Positions 50,927 through 59,309 of a stretch of 62,075 nucleotides of DNA are shown here, piece after piece. This stretch comes from Candidatus Gastranaerophilales bacterium. GTDB lineage: Bacteria; Cyanobacteriota; Vampirovibrionia; Gastranaerophilales; Gastranaerophilaceae. The first letter of the stretch is position 1; the number at the start of each line of letters is the position of its first letter. The notes below the pieces were generated by a model, which was given only the letters and a program-made list of their open reading frames with translations, was not told the origin of the DNA and made no database searches. The stretch is taken from contig CALURJ010000012.1 in the NCBI GenBank assembly GCA_944323145.1, positions 1-62,075 of the forward strand, written 5' to 3'. A program made the position numbers and the translations under genes.

Positions 50927-53887
50927 TTTAATACAATTTATTCTGCAGAAAGATGTTAGGACGCCTTTTGCTTTTTGCAGTTCATTGTAAACGTATTTGT
51001 TTTCGGTGCTTTTTATAGTATTTTCTGCCTGTTTGTACATTTTTTCTGCTGCCTGCAAATATTCAAGCTGCTGTGCCGATTTGACAAGTCCTATTTCCTG
51101 AAAATATGTTCCGTATAACAAGAACAGTCTTGAGAGAAGATCGTTCATGCTGAATTTTTTTGCGATAAATATTGCATTTTCTATATGGATTTTTGCGGTG
51201 TCGAAATCGGAAAGTGTTATACAGCATTTGGCAATAACCATTTTGAAAAGAACTGTGAAGAAATAGTTGTCTATTTTAGGATTTTGGGCGACTTCAAGTG
51301 CCTGTTGGGCTATTTCAAGCGCATTTTTCGGCCCCTCGGTTACAAGTGTCGCTTCTGATATAAAGTACCATGTAAGCAAAGCACCGAGAGCCATTTTTTC
51401 TTTTGCAAAATAAGCAATTTGATCGTTATATATTTCCATTGCCTGTTTTGTGTTTTCGTTATCTTTGAACATTTTGCCAAGAAGTGTTTTTAAAATATTC
51501 TTAGTAAAATTGTCACCGTTGTTGTTTGCAAAAGTTACTATCTGGAATAAATCTTCCTGCATTCCGTCGTAGCGTTTTCTGAGGAAATTATTTATTATAT
51601 TGATAAAGTTCCAGCGGATAATGGTTTCATTATCCATAATATTTTCGCGATAGGATTTCAAAACATCTTCAAGCATTTGTTCTGACGCTTTAAAGTTTCC
51701 TTTAACAGTATTTGCAAGGGCAAGCGTAAGTTTGCATTTGCAGATAAACAGTTCATCCTGAATTTGATTTCTTTCGATAATATCAAAAAGTATTGTCAAA
51801 ACTTCAAATGACCTGTCATTTCCCTGAACGGCAAGAGCATTTGCCAGTATCAGGTAAGTTTTTAACCATGTTTCATAGATAAAAGGAGTCTGCGGATTTT
51901 TTAAATTTTTCTTCTGGGCAAAGTAATTATCCAGAACCGGCATTATTTCCGTATCAATCATGTTGATAATTTGTCCGCAGTTTCCGATATTTAAAAGAGC
52001 ATTCAGTTTTGTACATTTCAATAGAGCTATATCAAGAGTATTTTCGGGTTTCGCCTTTTTCAATACTGCGTCAACACATTCAACTTCCCCGAAATAATTT
52101 CCTGTTTTCCTGCAGCAGGAGGACATATATGCTAAAAGTTCAATTTCTTTAGGACTGTCGCCGACGGCCTGAGCGTTAGAAATTGCATCCGGCAGGTATT
52201 CAATTGCCTCTGTCGGATTTGAATTAGCAAGGAGTTTGCCGAGGCGTTCAGAGATGTTATACCTGATTTTTAAAGTTGCGCTTTCATCAAATTCGTTAAT
52301 AAGCGCCATTGATTGCTTTTGAGAAATTGCATACAGATTTAAATCCCCGACGTAAGCCGCAAGTTTTGTATTTTTTGTCCAAATTTCAAGTGCAAGACGG
52401 GGCTGTTTTAAATTTTGTGCAATAACCCCGAGAATTGCATTTGAATTAAGGGTAAATCCTGTAAAATATTCAAGAATTTTTTTATTGATTGCTTCATATT
52501 TTTCGGCATTTTTTGAAGTTTTCAGAATTGTTTCCCACAGAGTCAGCGAGCTGAATTCGCAGTATATATCGTTTACGTGGTTTATGTAATCCATTTTTTT
52601 GAGATAAATCAGAATATCTCTGAATGTTTCATCATCAACTTCAAAAATTTCTTTAACGAGATTCATATTAATCTTGTCGCCTATTATAGCAGAGCCGACA
52701 AGGATATCGTATGCAATCGGGTTTAGTTCTTCAAGCAGTTTAAGCCGGTATTCCAAAAGTCCTGTGAAAGTTGCTGCAATCTCAAATTCTTTCCCGCAAA
52801 GCTGGCAGTCAAAGCATAAACTCAATGCGTGATTTATATAGGACGGGTTACCGCCGCTTATTTTATAGATTTCCTGTAACTCTGCATTGTTAAGATTAGG
52901 AAATCCGTCGATTTTTTTATTTTTTTGTTCTAAGAGCATGAATATCTGTTTAAATTCCAGAGGGGCAATTCCTACATCTAAATAAAAGTTTTCTTTATCA
53001 TTTTCCGGAAAATAAAAATATCCTTTTGACGGTTTTGGTTCGTTATATATAAGGAGCAGTTTTAAATTGTCCCAGATATTTTCTTTTTTTATGTATCTGC
53101 TTATGAATTCATACGAAAAACCGTCAATAAAATCAAAATTGTCTATTACAAATACAAATTTATTTAAACTTGTTATATTATCAAAAATTTTATTCAGAAA
53201 TTCAAACGTTTTATTTTTTGCTGCGACAATATTTTCAAAAGTTCCTTCCTTATCGGGGTAGAGGAAATTTAACAGGTCAAAAATTTCATTATTATTAAGA
53301 GCCGGAAATTCATTTTTAAAATATTGTGATGCATTTTTTTTGAAATCCAGATTATTAATGCAGAAGTTCGGCAGATTAAAAACATTGAGCAGGATATCCT
53401 GAATAAGTCCGCCAGGTGTAATTTGGGTTAACGGTGTGCATTTCCCGTAAAGCCATGATATATTCCGGTCGTTTAAACTTTGCATAATTGCTTTTAATAC
53501 AAGGCTTTTACCTACACCCTTTTGCCCGCTGAGAGAAAGTATTTTTTTACTTTGCGAAAGCAATCCTTTAACAAGCAAATTTTTTGCGCTTTGCTGCGAA
53601 ACTGTTTTTGTACCGTATTCAAGTTTAATTTTCTGCGGTTTTGGTTCTTCCTGTATTGTTTTTGTGAATTCATGACCGCATTTACGGCACTTTTCTGCTT
53701 TCGGGAAATTAACGCTTTTACATTGCGGGCAGAGTTTTAAGATTTCTTTTCCGCAATTTTTGCATTTAAAATCGAATAACGAATTAACCGTATTACAATT
53801 TTTACATATCAATCCGGTACGTGCCTTACAATAAGGGCATTTTAGCGCATTGTCAGGAATGTTTTTTTTACAAATAGGACATTTCAT
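50921..53887 (-). CDS. Zinc-ribbon/AAA-type ATPase/TPR protein, 988 aa
   Basis: Three zinc ribbons are at the N-terminus: Cys3/6/17/20, 28/31/42/45 and 53/56/67/70, each CxxC-CxxC. A P-loop follows at residues 121-128 (GQKGVGKS) and a Walker B at 244-250 (FVFVIDN). This resembles the AAA_16/STAND-type ATPase module that often sits between sensor and effector domains. Residues about 460-985 are TPR or helical repeats. It is the last gene of a three-gene run, starting five bases after the sigma-like gene stop. As in STAND proteins, the TPRs could sense a ligand and the zinc ribbons act as the output; target and signal are unknown. Confidence 0.83.
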   Translation of the reverse strand: MKCPICKKNIPDNALKCPYCKARTGLICKNCNTVNSLFDFKCKNCGKEILKLCPQCKSVNFPKAEKCRKCGHEFTKTIQEEPKPQKIKLEYGTKTVSQQSAKNLLVKGLLSQSKKILSLSGQKGVGKSLVLKAIMQSLNDRNISWLYGKCTPLTQITPGGLIQDILLNVFNLPNFCINNLDFKKNASQYFKNEFPALNNNEIFDLLNFLYPDKEGTFENIVAAKNKTFEFLNKIFDNITSLNKFVFVIDNFDFIDGFSYEFISRYIKKENIWDNLKLLLIYNEPKPSKGYFYFPENDKENFYLDVGIAPLEFKQIFMLLEQKNKKIDGFPNLNNAELQEIYKISGGNPSYINHALSLCFDCQLCGKEFEIAATFTGLLEYRLKLLEELNPIAYDILVGSAIIGDKINMNLVKEIFEVDDETFRDILIYLKKMDYINHVNDIYCEFSSLTLWETILKTSKNAEKYEAINKKILEYFTGFTLNSNAILGVIAQNLKQPRLALEIWTKNTKLAAYVGDLNLYAISQKQSMALINEFDESATLKIRYNISERLGKLLANSNPTEAIEYLPDAISNAQAVGDSPKEIELLAYMSSCCRKTGNYFGEVECVDAVLKKAKPENTLDIALLKCTKLNALLNIGNCGQIINMIDTEIMPVLDNYFAQKKNLKNPQTPFIYETWLKTYLILANALAVQGNDRSFEVLTILFDIIERNQIQDELFICKCKLTLALANTVKGNFKASEQMLEDVLKSYRENIMDNETIIRWNFINIINNFLRKRYDGMQEDLFQIVTFANNNGDNFTKNILKTLLGKMFKDNENTKQAMEIYNDQIAYFAKEKMALGALLTWYFISEATLVTEGPKNALEIAQQALEVAQNPKIDNYFFTVLFKMVIAKCCITLSDFDTAKIHIENAIFIAKKFSMNDLLSRLFLLYGTYFQEIGLVKSAQQLEYLQAAEKMYKQAENTIKSTENKYVYNELQKAKGVLTSFCRINCIKL

Positions 53888-53892
53888 TTTGG

Positions 53893-54468
53893 TTAATCCT
53901 GGTTAAATGCTTGTTTTACTTTATCCAATAATTTAAACAATCTTTTTGAAACTTCGGACTGAGAAAGGTTTAATTCTCCGGCGATTTCATTTTGTGTCAT
54001 GCCTTTTTCGTATCTGAGATAGTATAGTTTATAATAATTTTTTTCCGGAGCTTCTTCATCAATTTTGCAAACAGCATTAACTATATTTTGTAGTATATCT
54101 TTTTTTAAGACTATATCTTCAGGTGTTTCCTGAATATTGATATTTTCATATCTTATTTCGACTTTTGAGTAATCCGGAACAGTTGTGGAAACCGGTGATT
54201 CAAGGGGAACTTCATTAGTCGACATATAACCGCTTTTTGTTCTTCTTAGCCGTCCTTCGTTTTTCAAAACATTTAAAATAGAAGTAGTTGCAATTTTTCT
54301 TAAATATGCTTCTAATGTTTCGTCAGATGTAACGGTTTTTACAATAAGCAAAGAGCGTTTGCATGTTTCATTGAAAAAGTCATCATACAAATCTTCATTA
54401 TTCGCGAACTTACGGTCACTTTTTATAATCTTTTCTATTAAATCAATTTTATCCTGAGCTAATTCCAC
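53893..54468 (-). CDS. Sigma-70 region 4-type regulator
   Basis: The C-terminal region (residues about 147-190) is a sigma region 4 helix-turn-helix: YYLRYEKGMTQNEIAGELNL then SQSEVSKRLFKLLDK. The N-terminal part (about 20-85) is a helical region that could be a degenerate region 2 (TLEAYLRKIATTSILNVLKN). At 191 residues it has the length of an extracytoplasmic-function sigma factor, but a region 2 core typical of that class is not obvious. It may be a true sigma factor or a DNA-binding relative. It lies between the acidic membrane protein gene (37-base gap) and the ATPase gene (5-base gap), so all three are likely co-transcribed. Confidence 0.78.
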   Translation of the reverse strand: MELAQDKIDLIEKIIKSDRKFANNEDLYDDFFNETCKRSLLIVKTVTSDETLEAYLRKIATTSILNVLKNEGRLRRTKSGYMSTNEVPLESPVSTTVPDYSKVEIRYENINIQETPEDIVLKKDILQNIVNAVCKIDEEAPEKNYYKLYYLRYEKGMTQNEIAGELNLSQSEVSKRLFKLLDKVKQAFNQD

Positions 54469-54505
54469 TTCACAGTTTCCTTGTTCTTACCACATTATAG
54501 CATAA

Positions 54506-57500
54506 TTAAAAATATATGATAAGATTCAAATTGAAATCGGGGGTGCTAATCTCGTTGCTGGGCGGTTTTACGACATTTAAAGTGTCTTTAACAGATTGTA
54601 ACACAATGTTATCAATTTCTGTGGAACCGCTGCTTGAAATAATGTTTGCTTCCTGAACATTCCCGTCTTTACTTAGTTTCAAACCGACTTTAACTTGATT
54701 TGAATAAGCATATTCAGTTGCAAGAAGTAAATCCGCAGAAAGTGAAAGTTTAATACTTTTTCCTGCTGTTCTTAAGTAGTCTTGTATTTTCGGACTGTAA
54801 GACAGTGCATCAGGAACATCCCAGACAAGCCGCTTGACATCAAGATATGATTCTGATGATACGGGTGTTTTTGCGGCGGCAGGTGTACTTTTTAATTCTT
54901 TTACCTGTTGTTTTGATTTCTGTTCCTTTTTAGCTTTTGTTTTGTTTATTGCCGGAGCATTTGTTTCCAAAACATTTTCATTTGCAGCTGCCTTCTTAGG
55001 ATTATTCACGATTTCTGACGAAGTCGGAACAGCAGCTTCAATATCAGAGGCGGTTTCTGCTTTAGGTTTTAAAAATACAAATGCTGAAGCGCCCGCAATA
55101 ATAGCTACAAGGGCTGCAGCTGTTATGAGTGTCTTTTTATTTGAAGCCTTTTTCGGTTTTAAGAAAGCTGCCCCCGGGATTGGCTGTTCTCCTTCCGGAA
55201 GCTGGGCTGCATCAAATGAGTCAATGTCGTCTAATTCCGCATCTGAAACGGGATCTGTATCGCTGAATAAAACACCTAATTTATCATCTTCCGATGTTGT
55301 TCCGGTCTGGTCAACAGTGCTGTCATCGCCCATATTAAGCAGATCATCAATGTTTAGATTCTCAACATCGTTGTCGGTCATACTTGTATTCTGGTTAATA
55401 TCAGAGGAAACAGCTTCCGATGGAATATTATTATTGTCTGTAGTAATTTCTGGAGATGAAACAAGGTCGTCTATATCCGGAATATCTGCAAGAGTATTGT
55501 CCTCTGTCTGCGATTGGTTTTCAGCCTGAGTGATGTCAGAAGTTTGTGCAGAGTCGATATCTGATGTAGATGTATTAAGTAAGCTGTCTATTTGTGAAAG
55601 AAGTTCGTCAGAGGTTATTTCTTCCGCATTCTGAGTTGTGTTAGTGTCTTCCAGATCTAAATCTTCTATAGAAATATTGCTTATATTTTCTTCATTGATA
55701 TTTTCAAGAAGATTTTTTCCGAAACTGGATGAATTTGTATCTGCCTGTTCTAATTCAGCGGCTGCAGTATTTGTAAGCGGAGTTTCCGGCAGGTCAGAAT
55801 TCAGTGCTTCAAAATCAACGTCATCATAATTATCAGAAGTTTGCTCAGAAGTATTTTCAACTTCTAGCGGTTCGATATTTAAATCGCTATCTGCATTTGT
55901 GGCTGTTTCGTTTTCTGCATTGTCATTTTCCGGAATGTCAATTTGCAGATCTTCAAGCTGAAGTTCAGTATCATCAAACGGTATCGGTTCATCTGTATTT
56001 GTATCCTGAATATTTGTATTTTCTGTTTGCAAGTCTTCCGGTTCGTCATCAAATGTTATGATATCATTGTCCTGATTATCAGGATTATCAATTTCATCTC
56101 CTATATTTGTGGTGTCTATCTCATCCAGAGAAATAGTTTCTTCATCTACAGAAGGTAAATTCGGTGTTTCATCCATAAATGATGTATCAATGTCATCAAG
56201 TGAGATTGTTTCGGCTTCCTGTTTTTCTGACATTTCTGAAATGTCTTCAGGAGTTTCTATGTCATCAAAAGATATTTTGTTGTCAATTTCATTAATATAA
56301 TCAATTTCATTGTTATTTACTGATGTGTCAATATTTTCGAAAGAAATAGTTTCTTCTTCATAACTGTCTGTTCCGGCAGGCGTAATATTGTCAAGCACTG
56401 ATGTATCAATTTCGTCAAAAGCAACCGGTTCGGGTTCTTCCGTATCATTGCTCACAAGATCTTTTGCAACTTCTATTCCGGAATCTATAACGTCAAGAGT
56501 TTTCTCAAAGGCCTCAACGGTATTTTCAGCGGAGTCAGTAATATCTGTAACAGCTTCTGCGGCTGCTGCTGTCCCGGCTGCGGCTGCAGAAGAAGCCCCG
56601 AGTTCAGTAATGCCATCCGGAAATCCGCTTTCATTTTCATCTGATTTTTGCGTGGAAATCTCATCAAGTGAAATATTTTCAACCGGTTCAAGTTCCAGAT
56701 TGTCAAAAGTTTCTATACTGTCAAAAGTTTCAACATTATTTTCCTGAACAAGTTCTTCTGCTGAAATATCTGCCGGACTTGCAAGATTTGACGTTTCACT
56801 TTCTATTTCTTTTTTCCGAATTTGAGGATCTGTCATTGCTTTGTAAGAAAGTGTTTCAAAATTTTCATATTCAATAAATTTATCTCTGAGTTCAACGCTT
56901 TTGGTGAGTTGTTTTATTAAATACTGTTTTTCATCTTCGGAAATATCATTATCAGACATTGCCATAATTATTCTTTCGGAATTTTCAATATCTTTTTCTG
57001 TGGTATCTGATGTTGTATTTCCTTTGAAATTTTCAATATAATTTTTCAAATCAGAAACGGGATTTAATTTTTCTTTTTCAATAAAGTAATAGTCATTATT
57101 CTGATTATTTTTATTAATCAATTTGGGTTCAAAGAAACCTAAAATTTTCACATGAGAGAAATCTTTTGCAAGATTTAAAACAATATAAATATCAGGAACA
57201 AGGTTGTATTTAAAATGAGATTTCGGGATAAAAATAAGATTTTCATCAAAAACGACTCTGACGTCAATATGAATATTCGGGAGCATGATGTCCGAAATGT
57301 CAAGTTCTTCAAGAATTTTTTTTATTGAGTGAATATTATATATTCCGGAAACATTGATATTTTCGGAAGCCAGATATTTTAATGTCAATTCAGCCCCGAG
57401 GGTGTTAACGTAGGCTCTGTTTTTTACATTTTTATCCGCAAATGAGTTTGCGGCAGCGCTTGCGTCGTGTTTGTCCTGTTCTTCTATGTAAATTATTGTA

Positions 57501-57517
57501 TCTTGTTGAAATCCCAT
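54506..57517 (-). CDS. Large acidic single-pass protein with DUF1822-like and TonB-like ends, 1003 aa
   Basis: The first 165 residues resemble the DUF1822 domain, from memory of cyanobacterial proteins (RAYVNTLGAELTLKYLA, then a strand-rich segment with IFIPKSHFKYNLVPDIYIVL). Residues about 230-770 are an acidic low-complexity region with repeated units of the type ETISLDEIDTSFMD and SFDDIETPED. One membrane segment lies at about 793-815 (ITAAALVAIIAGASAFVFL). The end (about 895-1003) has YLRTAGKSIKLSLSADLL then VKVGLKLSKDGNVQEANIIS, a TonB C-terminal-like fold. So the N-terminus is cytoplasmic and the C-terminus periplasmic. It heads the run with the sigma-like and ATPase genes, suggesting trans-envelope signalling (inference). 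Confidence 0.8.
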   Translation of the reverse strand: MGFQQDTIIYIEEQDKHDASAAANSFADKNVKNRAYVNTLGAELTLKYLASENINVSGIYNIHSIKKILEELDISDIMLPNIHIDVRVVFDENLIFIPKSHFKYNLVPDIYIVLNLAKDFSHVKILGFFEPKLINKNNQNNDYYFIEKEKLNPVSDLKNYIENFKGNTTSDTTEKDIENSERIIMAMSDNDISEDEKQYLIKQLTKSVELRDKFIEYENFETLSYKAMTDPQIRKKEIESETSNLASPADISAEELVQENNVETFDSIETFDNLELEPVENISLDEISTQKSDENESGFPDGITELGASSAAAAGTAAAAEAVTDITDSAENTVEAFEKTLDVIDSGIEVAKDLVSNDTEEPEPVAFDEIDTSVLDNITPAGTDSYEEETISFENIDTSVNNNEIDYINEIDNKISFDDIETPEDISEMSEKQEAETISLDDIDTSFMDETPNLPSVDEETISLDEIDTTNIGDEIDNPDNQDNDIITFDDEPEDLQTENTNIQDTNTDEPIPFDDTELQLEDLQIDIPENDNAENETATNADSDLNIEPLEVENTSEQTSDNYDDVDFEALNSDLPETPLTNTAAAELEQADTNSSSFGKNLLENINEENISNISIEDLDLEDTNTTQNAEEITSDELLSQIDSLLNTSTSDIDSAQTSDITQAENQSQTEDNTLADIPDIDDLVSSPEITTDNNNIPSEAVSSDINQNTSMTDNDVENLNIDDLLNMGDDSTVDQTGTTSEDDKLGVLFSDTDPVSDAELDDIDSFDAAQLPEGEQPIPGAAFLKPKKASNKKTLITAAALVAIIAGASAFVFLKPKAETASDIEAAVPTSSEIVNNPKKAAANENVLETNAPAINKTKAKKEQKSKQQVKELKSTPAAAKTPVSSESYLDVKRLVWDVPDALSYSPKIQDYLRTAGKSIKLSLSADLLLATEYAYSNQVKVGLKLSKDGNVQEANIISSSGSTEIDNIVLQSVKDTLNVVKPPSNEISTPDFNLNLIIYF

Positions 57518-57687
57518 GCTCTTATTTCTCCTATCTCTACTTAATAAGATGACATTTCATAAAAAAATATTCCACTTTTCTTGTAAAGTTTTGTAACAAA
57601 TGTTGAAAAATGAATATATTTTAGTCAAAATAAATGTATCAGTCGTTTTAATTTGATTAAATAAGTGTGTTTAAAAGGAGGTTTCCT

Positions 57688-58080
57688 ATGATAAGTTCTG
57701 TTTCCGGTGTTAGTTTTCGCGGCGAAGCGCCCGTAAATGTTGCAGATTTAATTAATTCTCCGGGGAAGTTTTCTACTGCCCCTGTAAAATCAGATATTCC
57801 TTCAGACTCTTTTGAAACTAAAGGTGAAAATAAAAAAAGTCATAAAGGTGCTGTAATCGGTACTGTTATTGCCTTGCTTGCCGCAGCCTATATAGGTTTG
57901 GGTGTTGCTGTTAACAAAGCTAAACTGAAAAAGATTGATAATCCGGAAGGTATTATGCAAAAAGCTCAAAACTTCTTCCACAAAATCGGTGAAAGCGCTG
58001 ACGAGTTATGGAAAAAAGTCAGAGGCAAAAAGGTCGAAGGAAAGTCGGAAACTCCAAAAACTGAAGGAGAAACAAAATAA
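57688..58080 (+). CDS. Small protein with VSFRG motif and membrane segment, 130 aa
   Basis: I chose ATG 57688 because AAGGAGG lies eight bases upstream; an in-frame ATG at 57667 has none. The protein starts MISSVSGVSFRGEAP, carrying the [VI]-[ST]-F-x-[GA] motif. Residues about 56-76 form one membrane helix (GAVIGTVIALLAAAYIGLGV), and the C-terminal 55 residues are basic and Glu-rich, probably cytoplasmic. No family is recognised. A terminator follows directly and may be shared with hemW on the other strand. Confidence 0.65.
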   Translation: MISSVSGVSFRGEAPVNVADLINSPGKFSTAPVKSDIPSDSFETKGENKKSHKGAVIGTVIALLAAAYIGLGVAVNKAKLKKIDNPEGIMQKAQNFFHKIGESADELWKKVRGKKVEGKSETPKTEGETK

Positions 58081-58095
58081 TAAAATAAATTATAA

Positions 58096-58124
58096 AAAGG
58101 GCCCGCTTTATGCGGGCTTTTTTA
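58096..58124. terminator. Intrinsic terminator, possibly bidirectional
   Basis: GCCCGC-TTTAT-GCGGGC with A-rich left and T6 right flanks. It lies between the VSFRG gene and hemW, overlapping the hemW stop. Confidence 0.78.
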
Positions 58125-59210
58125 TTCCAAAAATTCTGAAAGAATAACGTTACTGACAAGTATTCCGCTGTCAGTAAGTGCAAATCCTGTATTAGTTTCT
58201 TTAAGATACTTATAGGAAATGTACTTTTTTAATTGTCCTGCGTACTTTTGGGAGAAATCAATATGAAATTTTTCATTTATTTTTTTTGTATTTATACCGT
58301 TTAATTTGCGGAATCCCAGAAAAATTTCTTCCTCTAATTGTTCTTGCTGCGTGACTTTGTGGGTTTGTTTATGAGTGCATGGATTTTTTATATATTCCTT
58401 TAAATTTGATGTATTAAAATATCTTATACCGTTTTCGTACCCGTGTGCGGCAAGACCGAAGCCATAATAACTGTTATTATCCCAGTAATTTAAGTTATGG
58501 CGTGATTCAAAATTGTTAAGAGCAAAATTACTTATTTCATAATGTTGAAAATTATTTTTAGTGAGAATGTCAATTGCTTTTAAGTACATGTCGGCCTGTA
58601 TATCTTCATCAGGAAGATTTTCGGGCGGATTTTTGTAGAAAAAACATCCTTCTTCTATTTTTAAACCGTAAAGTGATATGTGCTGAATACCTAAAGAAAC
58701 CGCATGTTCCAAATCTTTTTCAAACATTTTGATTGTTTGTTCCGGCAGGCCGTAAATGAAATCTAAGCTTATGTTTTTGAACCCCGCGGTTTTAGCAAAT
58801 TTGATTGCATTTTCGACATCTTGCGAATTGTGCCTGCGTCCTATTTTTCTTAAAATTTTGTCGTTGAAAGTCTGGCAGCCGAAGCTTAATCTGTTTACAC
58901 CGGTTTCTTTCAATTGTTTGAGGTAATCTTGTGTAATTGTTTCCGGATTGAGTTCAGCCGTAATTTCTGTTGAGGAATTTATGTTAAAAAGTTTAATAAT
59001 TTGAGAAAATTCATCCGGTGTAAGCAGTGACGGGGTGCCGCCGCCAAAATACAGAGTATTTAACTCTTCTTCCTTGTATGAGTTGAGAATTTCTGTTTTT
59101 AATGAAGATAAATATTCTGTTTTTAAGCTAATTGTACAAAAAGATACGAATGAACAATACTTACATTTTGATTTGCAAAACGGGATATGTATGTAAACAT
59201 TTTTTATCAT
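58122..59210 (-). CDS. hemW: HemW-like radical SAM protein
   Basis: HemW is a heme-binding radical-SAM relative of coproporphyrinogen III oxidase, thought to insert or chaperone heme. The cluster motif Cys12-x3-Cys16-x2-Cys19 (FCKSKCKYCSF) is followed by Phe21, not Cys, which marks HemW rather than HemN. YFGGGTPSLLTP, ELNPETI and GCQTFNDKILRKIGRRH are typical. At 362 residues it has normal HemW length, with the HemN-C-like end. TATAAT lies 12 bases before the ATG and no ribosome site is seen, so the leader is very short. Confidence 0.9.
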   Translation of the reverse strand: MIKNVYIHIPFCKSKCKYCSFVSFCTISLKTEYLSSLKTEILNSYKEEELNTLYFGGGTPSLLTPDEFSQIIKLFNINSSTEITAELNPETITQDYLKQLKETGVNRLSFGCQTFNDKILRKIGRRHNSQDVENAIKFAKTAGFKNISLDFIYGLPEQTIKMFEKDLEHAVSLGIQHISLYGLKIEEGCFFYKNPPENLPDEDIQADMYLKAIDILTKNNFQHYEISNFALNNFESRHNLNYWDNNSYYGFGLAAHGYENGIRYFNTSNLKEYIKNPCTHKQTHKVTQQEQLEEEIFLGFRKLNGINTKKINEKFHIDFSQKYAGQLKKYISYKYLKETNTGFALTDSGILVSNVILSEFLE

Positions 59211-59309
59211 AATTTATATAGTATTATAAATAATATTTAAATTATAGTTGCAAAGTTAATATAATATGAGTTGTAATAAAGTATGTAACCTTAAAGGAAT
59301 GGAGTAATT

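Noticed and set aside
54834-57000. Long open frames (up to 231 codons) antisense to the acidic membrane protein gene
   Set aside because: The Glu/Asp/Ser-rich codons of the real gene avoid stop codons in the complementary strand. The antisense frames have no ribosome sites or recognisable motifs.
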